64,000 nt of DNA, taken from positions 310,001 to 374,000 of the forward strand of contig NZ_JAFBIT010000003.1 of NCBI RefSeq assembly GCF_021531715.1, read 5' to 3'. Under the pieces are notes generated by a model, which saw only the letters and a program-made list of their open reading frames with translations, made no database searches and was not told where the DNA came from. The DNA comes from Anaeromassilibacillus senegalensis. Lineage in GTDB: Bacteria > Bacillota > Clostridia > Oscillospirales > Acutalibacteraceae. Made by a program: the position numbers and the translations under genes. Below, piece by piece: positions 34,062-42,592 of this stretch. The first letter of the stretch is position 1. The number at the start of each line of letters is the position of its first letter.

Positions 34062-34253
34062 AACGTTCAATTCGATATTAGTTTGAAGGCTGACTGGATG
34101 TTTGGGACAGCGTTCATTCGTAGAGCAGGAAATACTCAAGAGACTGGAAGATGTGTGTTTTCAAATGCGGTTTAGCTTTTGCTGACGCAAAATTATGAAG
34201 TGATTTGAAAACAATGATCGGTCATTGACTTTATGGGTATCGCAAGGTAAGAG

Positions 34254-34292
34254 GCAACGTGAAAGATTGAAATGCTTTTGCGTTGCTTTTTT
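34254..34292 (+). terminator. Terminator of the polysaccharide operon
   Basis: 12-bp stem with two G-T pairs (34254-34265 with 34275-34286) followed by six T. The 192 bases between the last gene and this stem contain no gene; a short palindrome CAATGA-TCGG-TCATTG lies at 34212-34227. Confidence 0.85.
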
Positions 34293-34308
34293 CTCTCCAA
34301 GTATACCT

Positions 34309-34964
34309 CTAACAGCTCTGGCAGACGATATATCGAACCGACTTCAGCTTCCGACAGGCGGCGTTTCCCAGTGCACAGGCAAGAAATGTCTTTCCGCTGC
34401 CGGAGGCGCCTTTAAAGATAATGTGGTGGTTCTCCTCAATGAATTTGCAGGAGGCAAAACGGAGGATCTGAGCCTTGTCCAGATGCCTATCCTCGTGGTA
34501 TTCAATATCCTCAATCACAGCGCCGGGAGTTGCAAACCGTGCTTCCCGGATGCAGCGGAGCAGCTTGTTATTCTGCCGGCAGTTCCATTTCGCATCTATC
34601 AAAGGGGACAGTCGTTCTTCAAAACCCATCTGGCTGTAGGCGGCAGAATCCTGCATCTGGCGCGGCACTGAGAATAGTACTCCTTCCAGAGCAGACTTAG
34701 GGTAACGCCACTTTTCTGCATCTCCTGATGGATGTACTCGTAGTCCGGCATTTGGTATGCCGAGCTGCAGGGCGCCTTGGGATAGAGTTTTGCGGAGATT
34801 TCCTCCTCGGTCATGTTGCGGGCCTGCGACCAGCTAAGCCCAGCGCTCTGAGCTTGCTGTAGTGTCCTGGTGACCGTGTTACGCCCACATTCGCAGCTTT
34901 GCGCGATCTGGGCATGGGTTAGCCCCAGACTTTTTAGCCTGAGGATCTCTTTGTGGTTTGCCAT
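34309..34964 (-). pseudogene. Decayed IS21-family transposase genes (istA-istB fusion remnant)
   Basis: The minus strand begins with an IstA start (ATG at 34964 behind GGAGGATG). Its HTH reads LRLKSLGLTHAQIAQSCECGRNTVTRTLQQAQ and continues for about 100 residues. It then joins, near 34672 and in another frame, IstB-like sequence starting around RQMQDSAAYSQMGFEERL and running through the ATPase Walker A GASGSGKTF. IstB is broken again near 34327: a one-base deletion separates SVRYI from RLPELLEVY. Most of IstA and the IstB C-terminus are missing. No functional transposase can be made. It confirms past mobile-element activity in the island. Confidence 0.85.
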
Positions 34965-35033
34965 GATGACATCCTCCTGATAATAGATTTGCATTTTTCA
35001 ATGCAGTTCCATTATACAGGAAACCATGTCCCG

Positions 35034-35096
35034 TGCACCATTTGCAGCGGAAACATTGCACCACGGCCAGCGGTCAGCATGCACCATCTGCCGCGG
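35034..35096 (-). repeat. Three 17-bp repeats at 23-bp spacing: IS21-family end
   Basis: TGCACCATTTGCAGCGG (35034), TGCACCACGGCCAGCGG (35057) and TGCACCATCTGCCGCGG (35080). Multiple spaced repeats beyond the istA start are typical transposase-binding sites in IS21-family termini. The opposite end of the element is not visible, so it was lost with istB. Confidence 0.7.
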
Positions 35097-35194
35097 CGTA
35101 TTCAGCAAACTATGTCTCTCTTTTTATTCCTTTTTTAATTTGCGCAACTTATTGTACCTTATCACCTTGATTTATATTAGTCTTTGTATAAAGA

Positions 35195-35232
35195 AGACAG
35201 CGTAAAAAGCATTTCTGCCTTTTACGCTGTCT
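35195..35232 (-). terminator. Bidirectional terminator after the leucine-rich-repeat gene
   Basis: Perfect 13-bp stem AGACAGCGTAAAA/TTTTACGCTGTCT (35195-35207 with 35220-35232). Minus-strand reading ends in a T-rich stretch. It stops the gene at 35316-38123. The bases from 35233 to 35315 hold no gene. Confidence 0.8.
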
Positions 35233-35315
35233 ATCGTTTTTATAGTGCTCAGAGAGTTGAGGTTCAACTTATTGCCACAGGTCACTTTCTTATGCGCATC
35301 TGCACAGAAGAGAGA

Positions 35316-38123
35316 TTACAGAGATACAGTTTTGGCAGTGGACCAAGCAGAATAGAAGCTTCCGACTCCATCAACTTTCTTATAGGTTCGAACCTGAATC
35401 TTATATGTCTTTCCAGGAATCAAGCCGGTAAAGGTTTTCGTGCCGGCATTATAATTGCCGATGGTAACGGTTTTATAAACTGTATCGCCGATCATGAAAC
35501 GTACCTCATAGCCCGTAACGGCGCTGGATGTCGTCCAATTACACTTAATGGAAGTGGAGCTTGCCTTTGTGGCACTGTTCAGAACCTGGCTGCACAGACG
35601 AACCATGGTGCGTCCGGTATTTCGGCAGCCGGAAAGCGTACTGCCGTACAGAGCACGGATGGTATACCGATAAGTCGTTCCGTTATTGTTCTTGACGGAA
35701 GTATCGGTCCAAGAAACAGTGCTGCCGTCTGTAATAGTAGCAACGCGAACCCAGGTATCAGAACCTGCGCCGGAATACGGCTTACGGTAGATCGCGTAAC
35801 CCGTAGCGCCACTGATGCGATTCCAGCCAAGCTGGATACCGGCAGCCTTATTGATGCGGGAAGTAATATCTGGGGTGCCGATATACGTAATACTCTGGTA
35901 TGCAGATTTGGAAGAAGAGGCAGAACTGTTCTTTGCTTCCACTTTATAATAATAGGTGCTGCCGCTTGTAACAGATGTATCGGTCCAGTTGGTAGCGGCA
36001 CAGACGCTCTTAGCCACACTGTAAGTGCCGTTCGGAGAAGTGGAGCGGTAGACGGTGTAGTAAGAAGCGCCGGGCACATAGTTCCAATAAACATGAACAC
36101 CAGAAACCGTGTTGGCAATCTTCTTGTTCGTCGGTGTATCCAAACTGGTAATTGCAACGAATCTATGGTTGTTTTTGTTTGCGTAAGTATTCGCAGTGGA
36201 ATCAGCATAGCCATAGATTGTCAGACTGGAGGAGCCACCGTAGAACACGTTACTGCCGTAAGTGGTGGTTGTGCTATGCGTCGTGAATTTTGTAAGAGCC
36301 GGGCAGTACTCAAATGCATCGTAGGAAATTTTGGTTACATTGCGATCCAGTGTAACGCTGCTCAGGCTGTTGCAATCTCGGAATGCATCGCCGTCGATGT
36401 TGTTCAGAGCTTCAGGGAATACGATGGTAGTCAGAGAGTCACAATTGTAAAAGGCTTGGTAACCAATGGAGTTCAGGTTGGAAGGCCAGTTGATGGACTT
36501 CAGAGAGGTACAATTCTTAAAGGCAGAACTATTGATGGAGTTCACATTATTCCCCAGTGTAACCGTGGTCAGGGAGGTGCAGCCTGAGAATGTACTGCTT
36601 CCGATGCTGGTTACGCCGGTACTGACTGTAGCTGTCTGCAGGGCTATACAGCCGTCAAATGCAGAATAACCTAAAGAGGTAACAGAATTCGGAATTTTAA
36701 TGCTGGTAAGCGCGGTGTTGTTCTGGAATGCGTAGTTGCCAATGGAGGTTAAGCCGGATGTCAGGGTAGCGGTTTTAAGGGCGGTACAGTCCTGAAAAGC
36801 ATAGGTACCGATTGTTTTAACAGAAGCAGGAATACTGACGCTCGTCAGCTTGGAGCAGTTATAGAAAGACTGATAGCCAATACCAGTAACTGTGCCGCCA
36901 ATTGTCGCAGAGGAAAGGGAAGTGCAGTTCTTAAATGCATAATCAGGAATATTGCACGCACTGTAAATCTGAGCGCCTTCCAGTGCGGTACATCCGTTGA
37001 AAGTACCGGAGTCCCAAGACGTGACGGTGCCGGGAATCTTAACTGTACCGGCCAGTTTGGTGCAATTGTTAAAGGCGTAGGATCCGATAGTCTGGAGACC
37101 GTAAGACAAATTCAGCGATACCATGCTGGTGCAATTAGCAAAAGCATCGCGGCCAATCGTACGCACACTTGCAGGAATATCCACTTCGATCAGATTGCTG
37201 CAGTTCTCGAAAGCTTCGTAATCAATTGTAGTCAACTTGGTGCCAAACTCGACGGCTAACAGATTGGTGCAGTCTTGGAAAGCTCGGGAGCCGATGGTAA
37301 CAAGGGAATTGGGAAGCTCAAGTGTTCTCAGGTTTTTACAGTTGTCGAAAGCCTGATACTTAATGTCAGTCAATTTGGAGTTGGATGCAAATTCCAGGGC
37401 GACCAGATTCGTACAATTCGTAAATGCGTTTTCGCCGATGACTGTAACAGCAGCCGGAATGGTAACCGTCGTCAGATTGGAGCAGTTCCTGAAAGCGTAG
37501 TGGCCAATACTGGTTACGCGGCTGCCGATGGTCAGAGAAGTTAAGTTGCCTATGTCTCTGAACGCACCTTCGCCAATAGATGTGACATAATCGCCAATGA
37601 CGAGCTTCGTAATGGAGGAACGATAGCTATGCCACGGATAGTTAGATGCGGAGTAGTAGGATGTCATAGCGCCGCTGCCATTGATGGTCAGTGTTGAGCC
37701 TGAAATGCTCCAATTCAGACTCCCAAGTGTACCGGAAGCAGTGCTAAAAACGGATGCAGAGGATTTAGCGGCGCTAAAAGGCGCTTTTCCTGCGATGGGT
37801 TTGGCGGAAGGCTCTTCCTCAGTTGCTTCTTCAGCGGAGGGTTCCTTCTCAGCTGCTTCTTCAGCGGAGGATTCCTCCTCGGCTGCTTCTTCAGCGGAGG
37901 GTTCCTCCTCGGCTGCTTCTTCAACCGGTGCTTCTTCGGGAATCTTCTCAATAGGAGTTTCCTCTGCATAGGAAGTCTCATCCGCAGTTTCTTCTGCGGT
38001 CTCATCTGCGATTTCTTGTGTGGGCTCAGGTGTGACGGCTTCTTCAGCAAAAACAGGCATTACAGTACTGCAGAGAAGACAAAACGTGAGCAATACGACC
38101 AGAAATCTTTTTGCGGTTTTCAT
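35316..38123 (-). CDS. Secreted BspA-like leucine-rich-repeat protein with Fn3 domains
   Basis: 935 residues; the ATG at 38123 follows AAGGAGG. A Sec signal peptide (KTAKRFLVVLLTFCLLCSTVMPVFA) is followed by a Glu/Ala-rich linker of about 90 residues with 10-residue repeats. About 17 Treponema-type LRR units (NCTNLVALEF, SIGSYAFNNC pattern) cover roughly residues 170-640, then three fibronectin type III-like domains (for example GVHVYWNYVPGASYYTVYRS) reach the C-terminus. I see no LPXTG, SLH or choline-binding anchor. BspA-like proteins mediate adhesion. Lower GC than the chromosome and inside the island, so likely acquired with it. Confidence 0.9.
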   Translation of the reverse strand: MKTAKRFLVVLLTFCLLCSTVMPVFAEEAVTPEPTQEIADETAEETADETSYAEETPIEKIPEEAPVEEAAEEEPSAEEAAEEESSAEEAAEKEPSAEEATEEEPSAKPIAGKAPFSAAKSSASVFSTASGTLGSLNWSISGSTLTINGSGAMTSYYSASNYPWHSYRSSITKLVIGDYVTSIGEGAFRDIGNLTSLTIGSRVTSIGHYAFRNCSNLTTVTIPAAVTVIGENAFTNCTNLVALEFASNSKLTDIKYQAFDNCKNLRTLELPNSLVTIGSRAFQDCTNLLAVEFGTKLTTIDYEAFENCSNLIEVDIPASVRTIGRDAFANCTSMVSLNLSYGLQTIGSYAFNNCTKLAGTVKIPGTVTSWDSGTFNGCTALEGAQIYSACNIPDYAFKNCTSLSSATIGGTVTGIGYQSFYNCSKLTSVSIPASVKTIGTYAFQDCTALKTATLTSGLTSIGNYAFQNNTALTSIKIPNSVTSLGYSAFDGCIALQTATVSTGVTSIGSSTFSGCTSLTTVTLGNNVNSINSSAFKNCTSLKSINWPSNLNSIGYQAFYNCDSLTTIVFPEALNNIDGDAFRDCNSLSSVTLDRNVTKISYDAFEYCPALTKFTTHSTTTTYGSNVFYGGSSSLTIYGYADSTANTYANKNNHRFVAITSLDTPTNKKIANTVSGVHVYWNYVPGASYYTVYRSTSPNGTYSVAKSVCAATNWTDTSVTSGSTYYYKVEAKNSSASSSKSAYQSITYIGTPDITSRINKAAGIQLGWNRISGATGYAIYRKPYSGAGSDTWVRVATITDGSTVSWTDTSVKNNNGTTYRYTIRALYGSTLSGCRNTGRTMVRLCSQVLNSATKASSTSIKCNWTTSSAVTGYEVRFMIGDTVYKTVTIGNYNAGTKTFTGLIPGKTYKIQVRTYKKVDGVGSFYSAWSTAKTVSL
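37801..37925 (-). repeat. In-frame 30-bp repeats coding for a Glu/Ala/Ser linker
   Basis: About four copies of a 30-bp unit centred on GCTTCTTCAGCGGAGG (plus-strand reading), including 37825-37854, 37855-37884 and 37885-37914, with partial copies at the edges. Each encodes about ten residues of the type EEPSAEEAAE. Copy number could vary by slippage, changing linker length. Confidence 0.85.
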
Positions 38124-38221
38124 TACTGTTTTCCTCCTTATAAATCTTGTGGACGCTGGATTCTCTCGAAACGCAGTCAAAAATGCACATAAATTTACTG
38201 TGCATCCATAATTTAAATACC

Positions 38222-38250
38222 ATTATAACATACAAAAATTATAAAGTAAA
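38222..38250 (-). promoter_or_regulatory. Promoter of the leucine-rich-repeat gene
   Basis: Minus strand: -35 TTTACT (38250-38245), 17-base spacer, -10 TATAAT (38227-38222). Leader of about 90 bases. The bases from 38251 to 38352 show no gene. Confidence 0.7.
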
Positions 38251-38352
38251 GGGAAAAGTACCTTCCAAGTTAAATTCGTAAATAGTAACAGGGAGGCATT
38301 CACTTATTGTGTGTTTTCTGCTCATAGACAATTACTCATAAAATATGGTTTG

Positions 38353-38430
38353 CGGGCGGCAGCATGGCGGCGCTCAATGAGACCGGCGTGACCTACGCGG
38401 TTCTGGCGTTCCGCTGAAGCAGATAAAAAG
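38353..38430 (+). repeat. 78-bp direct repeat, right copy (island boundary)
   Basis: Second copy of 20053-20130 with one substitution. Here the repeat is only a gene-end fragment: AT-rich island DNA lies immediately to its left, and the presumed original cassette terminator follows without a gap. Confidence 0.9.
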
Positions 38431-38463
38431 CCCGCCGCAGGTTTTGAACGAAACTGCGGCGGG
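38431..38463 (+). terminator. Original terminator of the phage cassette
   Basis: Perfect 10-bp stem CCCGCCGCAG/CTGCGGCGGG (38431-38440 with 38454-38463), then ATTT. It begins at the first base after the 78-bp repeat, where it would follow the fibre-like gene's stop codon in an island-free chromosome. It also faces the end of the htrA operon. Confidence 0.8.
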
Positions 38464-38482
38464 ATTTCCCTGTTTATTCGGT

Positions 38483-38557
38483 TTAGATGCTGGTGACGGC
38501 CTTTAAGCCTTCGTCCAGATAGAGCATAAGCCGCTCACGGCTGGTCAGTTTCTGCAT
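38483..38557 (-). CDS. Possible 24-residue peptide downstream of htrA
   Basis: Short frame with ATG at 38557 behind GGGGAGA (an upstream ATG at 38575 would add six residues). It encodes a short amphipathic peptide containing LTSRERLMLYLDEGLKAV. It is 31 bases after htrA on the same strand and before the convergent terminator. Could be a real microprotein or just trailing sequence; only the ribosome site and position support it. Confidence 0.35.
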   Translation of the reverse strand: MQKLTSRERLMLYLDEGLKAVTSI

Positions 38558-38588
38558 ACTCGATTTTCTCCCCATTTTTCCTGTGGGC

Positions 38589-40010
38589 TCAACCCTGCGT
38601 TTCACCCTTGTCCTCAAGCAGTGTGACGGTGACCTCGAAGGCCTCGCCGCCCTTGCCGTTCTCGTTCGGGCGGAAGAGCGAGACGCGGACGCTGTCGCCC
38701 GGGCTGTAAGAAAGCAGCGCGTTCGAGAGCGCGTCGAGCGTCGGGGTTTCCACATCGTCGATTGCGGTGATGATATCGTATTCCTGCACGTCCGTGTCCG
38801 TAAAGCTGCTGACCTCGTCGATCTCGCTGATGAGGAAGCCCTGCGGGACGTCGTACATTGCGGACTGCATTTCCGTGACCGCCGTGCCCTTGATGCCGAA
38901 GCGGACGCGGCCCTGTACGTAACCGCCGGAGAGCAGATCGTTGATGATGTGCTGCGCGCCTGTAATCGGGATCGCAAAGCCCATGCCCTCATACTGCTCG
39001 GAGACGATCTTTGCCGAGCTGATGCCGACGACCTGGCCGTAGAGATTGACAAGCGGGCCGCCGGAGTTGCCGGGATTGATTGCCGCGTCGGTCTGGATAT
39101 ACGTCATGCCGTTGGCGCTGTACGAGCCGACGGAACGGTTCAGGCCGGAGATGATGCCGCGCGTCAGCGAGCCGGAGAATTGCTCGCCGCCCGGGTTGCC
39201 GATGGCAAGCACCCACTGGCCCATGTACAGGTCGTTGGAATCGCCGAATTCGGCGGGAGTGTAGCCTGTGCCCTCGATCTTCAGCACCGCGAGGTCGGTG
39301 GTTTTGTCACAGCCTACGACGACCGCGTCATGCAGCGTGCCATCATTCGTCTTGACCTGCACGGAGACCGAGCGGGAATTCAGCACGACATGGCTGTTTG
39401 TGATGATATAACCGTCCTGCGTGGCGATGATGCCGGTTCCGGTGCCGGAAGCGGTGTCGGTCTCCGTGATGACGAGCACGGTGGAGGGGATGACCTTGTC
39501 GTAGACGGCGGAAATCTCCAGCTCCTCGCCGCCCGGAACGCTGTGCAGCACGATGCCCTCGGCGTTCGGGATGATCTCAATATCCGGAAGCTCCGGGAGG
39601 TCATCTTCCGGAACAAAGTCCTCTTCCTCATCCTCCTCGCCGCCGTACGGGAACTCCGGATCGAGAAAATTCGGAATGCCGGGCTTTTGAGACGGCGTGG
39701 AATAGTTGGTCACGGCGGTGTAAGCGCCGTAGACGGCAAAGCCGATCACGGAGCCCGCGAACAGCACGGACATCACGATGATGAGAATCTTCAGCCCAAG
39801 CGGCATTTTGGATTTCTGCGGCGCCGGCCGCGGATAGGTATAATACGGATACGGCGGCTGCGGCGGATAGCCGTAGGGCGGCTGGGGGGAGGTCGGCGCA
39901 GGCTGTGGCGCGTTTTCCGCCGGCTCAGGCTGTGCAGGCTCTGCGGCGGGTGCGGCTTCGGGCTGCGCTTCCTCCGCGGTTTCGTTTTGTTCTCTTTCAA
40001 ATTCGTCCAT
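38589..40010 (-). CDS. htrA: HtrA-like serine protease with PDZ domain
   Basis: 473 residues; ATG at 40010 behind AAAGGGACC. The N-terminus is a long cytoplasmic stretch rich in Glu, Pro and Tyr, then one membrane helix (LGLKILIIVMSVLFAGSVIGF) at about residues 85-115. The trypsin-like domain has the catalytic triad in ITNSHVVLN (His), DLAVLKIEG (Asp) and NPGNSGGPLVN (Ser); a C-terminal PDZ domain follows. It degrades misfolded proteins outside the membrane. It is the third gene of an operon with a sensor kinase and regulator, like CssRS-HtrA in Bacillus. Confidence 0.95.
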   Translation of the reverse strand: MDEFEREQNETAEEAQPEAAPAAEPAQPEPAENAPQPAPTSPQPPYGYPPQPPYPYYTYPRPAPQKSKMPLGLKILIIVMSVLFAGSVIGFAVYGAYTAVTNYSTPSQKPGIPNFLDPEFPYGGEEDEEEDFVPEDDLPELPDIEIIPNAEGIVLHSVPGGEELEISAVYDKVIPSTVLVITETDTASGTGTGIIATQDGYIITNSHVVLNSRSVSVQVKTNDGTLHDAVVVGCDKTTDLAVLKIEGTGYTPAEFGDSNDLYMGQWVLAIGNPGGEQFSGSLTRGIISGLNRSVGSYSANGMTYIQTDAAINPGNSGGPLVNLYGQVVGISSAKIVSEQYEGMGFAIPITGAQHIINDLLSGGYVQGRVRFGIKGTAVTEMQSAMYDVPQGFLISEIDEVSSFTDTDVQEYDIITAIDDVETPTLDALSNALLSYSPGDSVRVSLFRPNENGKGGEAFEVTVTLLEDKGETQG

Positions 40011-40054
40011 TTGAATGGTCCCTTTCCTCTGCGGCATCGTCATGCGCCGCACGC

Positions 40055-41605
40055 TTATTGGTTGCTTGAATCGTCCTTTGTGTGTCCGCGGTGTTCCTTC
40101 TTCGGACGCTCGGTGATGACGGCGTCCTCGACCGGCACGCTGTACGCCGGCTTGAGCTTCGGCGCCTCCTGCGGCTTCGGAATATAGAAGGAAAACTGCG
40201 TGTACTGATCCACGGTGGAGGAAACGGTGATATCGCCGCCGTGCAGCTTGATGATGGTTTTGACAAGGTACAGGCCGAGGCCCATGCCGTTCTTATCCTG
40301 ACTTCTCGATTTATCGGTCTTGTAGAATTTCTCGAAGACCATCGGTAGCTCGTCGGCCTGAATGCCGGAGCCGCTGTTTTCGATGGCGACGGCCACGCGG
40401 TCGATGCTGTCGGAGACGGTAAACGCGATGTAGCCGCCCTTGTTTGTGAACTTAACGGCGTTTTCCACGAGGTTGTAGATGACCTGGTGGAGCAGATCCT
40501 CATCGCCGCGCACCTGCTGGGGCGTGAGCGTATCCAGCCCGCGGATGTCGATGTGCTTTTCCTCGATGCTCTTTTCAAAGGTGAGCACCGTGGAGAGCAC
40601 CGTTTCGGAAATATCAAAATCGGCGGGGCGGAGCTTCAGCTCGCCGTTGTCGATGCGCGAGAGGTTCAGCATGGTCTTGACGAGGCGCGAAAGCCGTTTG
40701 ACCTCGTCGGAGACGATGCGCAGATAATGCGTCTGGCGCTCGGGCGGGATGGTGCCGTCCAGAATGCCGTCGATGAAGCCCGCGATTGTCGTCATCGGCG
40801 TCTTGAGCTCGTGGGAGACATTCGCCACAAAACTGCGGTTCATGCTCTCGCTGTTAGAAAGCGAATCCGCCATATTGTTGAAGGCCAACGCGAGCTGCCC
40901 GATCTCGTCGCTTGAGGTGACCGGCACGCGCATGGAGAAATCGCCGTTGCCGAAGCTCTTGGCGGCGGCGGACATCTGCCGCAGCGGCTTTACGAGCCGG
41001 TAGGAGAAGAGCCCTACAACGCAGAAGGCCAGCACGAACGCGGCGGCCGCCGCGATGAGGAACATCTGAAACGCGGCGAACTGATACTCGGTGAGTGTGG
41101 TGGCGTTTGTCGCGGCGAATACCGCACCCACGGGCGTTTTGTCCCCCGTGGAGGCGTAGAGCGGTACGCCGATCACGTAATACGGATCCTTGTAGATGCC
41201 GTTTTTGCGCCCGGTGCCGGAGAAGGAGCCTGCCGCGGCGCGCGCGACAATATCCGGCGGAACGGATTCAAACGGCGTGAACTGCGTGCCGACGCGGGAG
41301 GTGCTGTTCGCGTATGCGCCGAAAAGCACGGTGCCCTCGAGGTCGGTGACAAAAATGTCGGCGTCGATATTCAGGGAGAACGACTGCACGAACAGCCCGA
41401 GGAGCTGCGGCGTGCCTGCGTTGGTGATATCGACCGCCGAGGTGATCGACGCCATGGAGTTTGCGCTCTGCGTCAGCAGCTTGCGCTTATCGTTTTTGGT
41501 GTACCCGGAGAAAAAAACCATCATGACGCTGCCGAGTACGACGAAGCTTGAGAACACGATGATCATCGTGTTGCGCAGATATTTGCCGAACAGGGATTTC
41601 TGCAA
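40055..41605 (-). CDS. Sensor histidine kinase (HAMP, HisKA, HATPase)
   Basis: 516 residues from a TTG start at 41605 with AAAGGGTGA upstream. First helix near residues 14-33, extracytoplasmic sensor region to about 170, second helix 173-200, HAMP, then HisKA with the phosphoacceptor His in FVANVSHELKTPMTTIAG, N box in NLVENAVKFTN and G box in NGMGLGLYLVK. Starts 14 bases after the response regulator gene and is followed by htrA, so it probably senses envelope protein stress. Confidence 0.93.
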   Translation of the reverse strand: MQKSLFGKYLRNTMIIVFSSFVVLGSVMMVFFSGYTKNDKRKLLTQSANSMASITSAVDITNAGTPQLLGLFVQSFSLNIDADIFVTDLEGTVLFGAYANSTSRVGTQFTPFESVPPDIVARAAAGSFSGTGRKNGIYKDPYYVIGVPLYASTGDKTPVGAVFAATNATTLTEYQFAAFQMFLIAAAAAFVLAFCVVGLFSYRLVKPLRQMSAAAKSFGNGDFSMRVPVTSSDEIGQLALAFNNMADSLSNSESMNRSFVANVSHELKTPMTTIAGFIDGILDGTIPPERQTHYLRIVSDEVKRLSRLVKTMLNLSRIDNGELKLRPADFDISETVLSTVLTFEKSIEEKHIDIRGLDTLTPQQVRGDEDLLHQVIYNLVENAVKFTNKGGYIAFTVSDSIDRVAVAIENSGSGIQADELPMVFEKFYKTDKSRSQDKNGMGLGLYLVKTIIKLHGGDITVSSTVDQYTQFSFYIPKPQEAPKLKPAYSVPVEDAVITERPKKEHRGHTKDDSSNQ

Positions 41606-41619
41606 GGCGAGTCACCCTT

Positions 41620-42309
41620 TCAGTCCTTGACCTCAAATTTGTAGCCGACGCCCCAAACCGTCTTGAGCGCCCATTTGTCGGAGACGCCCTCCAGCTTTTC
41701 GCGCAGACGCTTGACATGCACGTCCACGGTGCGGGAATCGCCGTAGTAGTCAAAGCCCCAGACCTCGTCGAGGAGCTGGTCGCGCGTGAAAACACGGTTC
41801 GGGTTCGAAGCGAGATGATAGATGAGCTCCATCTCCTTGGGCGGCGTGTCAACCGGCACACCCTTGACCTTGAGCTCATAGTTCGTCAGGTTGATCGTGA
41901 GGTTCTCATAGCTGACCTCCTGCACCTGCGCCGTCTCCTTCTTGCCGATGCGGCGGAGTACGGCATTGATGCGCGCGATGACTTCCTTCGTCTCAAAGGG
42001 CTTCACGACGTAATCGTCTGCGCCGAGCTCGAGGCCGAGCACCTTGTCGAACACCTCGCCCTTTGCGGTGAGCATGATGATGGGACACTGCGATTTTTTG
42101 CGGATCTCGCGGCAGACCTGCCAGCCGTCCAGCTCAGGCAGCATGATGTCGAGCAAAATGAGATCGGGGTTTACCGCATCGAACATCTGCAGCGCCGCCT
42201 TGCCGTCGTTCGCGATGGCGGTCTCAAAGCCTTCCTTCTCGATATAAAGCCGCAAAAGTTCGCAGATGTTTCTGTCGTCGTCAACAATCAAAATTTTTCC
42301 GGATGCCAT
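41620..42309 (-). CDS. OmpR-family response regulator
   Basis: 229 residues; ATG at 42309 behind GAAAGAGG. Receiver domain starts GKILIVDDDRNICELLRLYI, phosphoacceptor Asp in PDLILLDIMLPELDG, switch region in TAKGEV, conserved Lys in YVVKPF. The C-terminal winged-helix domain (VFTRDQLLDEVWGFDYYGDSRTVDVHVKRLREKL) is intact. It controls the kinase-htrA operon and probably others. Confidence 0.95.
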   Translation of the reverse strand: MASGKILIVDDDRNICELLRLYIEKEGFETAIANDGKAALQMFDAVNPDLILLDIMLPELDGWQVCREIRKKSQCPIIMLTAKGEVFDKVLGLELGADDYVVKPFETKEVIARINAVLRRIGKKETAQVQEVSYENLTINLTNYELKVKGVPVDTPPKEMELIYHLASNPNRVFTRDQLLDEVWGFDYYGDSRTVDVHVKRLREKLEGVSDKWALKTVWGVGYKFEVKD

Positions 42310-42396
42310 GTTCTGTACCTCTTTCCTTTTTCTTACGTCCTGTTTTGCTTCCGAATGCACTGTATTTTGCGCCGAGCGCAGAATACGCCTAGTCTG

Positions 42397-42424
42397 ATTT
42401 TATTGTAACGGCTTATTGCGTCAA
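42397..42424 (-). promoter_or_regulatory. Promoter of the regulator-kinase-htrA operon
   Basis: Minus strand: -35 TTGACG (42424-42419), 16-base spacer, -10 TAAAAT (42402-42397). About 87 bases before the regulator start. Confidence 0.55.
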
Positions 42425-42473
42425 AAGCAAGAACAAAAGGTGAATATTCTGTGACGACCTTTCCTGCGCGCTA

Positions 42474-42502
42474 TTGCATATATGCATAGGCCATGGTATA
42501 AT
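42474..42502 (+). promoter_or_regulatory. Promoter of the MATE gene with palindromic -35 region
   Basis: -35 TTGCAT (42474-42479), 17-base spacer, -10 TATAAT (42497-42502). The palindrome GCATATATGC (42476-42485) overlaps the -35 box and could be an operator. The leader contains a stem GCTTTGTC/GACAAAGC (42535-42542 with 42553-42560) followed by CTTTT. Confidence 0.7.
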
Positions 42503-42592
42503 GGACGAAACAAGTAAACGCTTTATGAAATGGTGCTTTGTCGGGAGAGCCGGACAAAGCCTTTTGGTATGCAGAAAAGAAAGGATGACCTT

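Noticed and set aside
37801-37925. Regular 30-bp repeats considered as a CRISPR array
   Set aside because: Repeats are contiguous without spacers, lie in frame inside a secreted protein gene, and no cas genes are present.
20053-38430. 78-bp repeat considered as a transposon target-site duplication
   Set aside because: Far too long for known TSDs, contains a gene end and no terminal inverted repeats adjoin it. Recombination at an att-like site or homologous exchange fits better.
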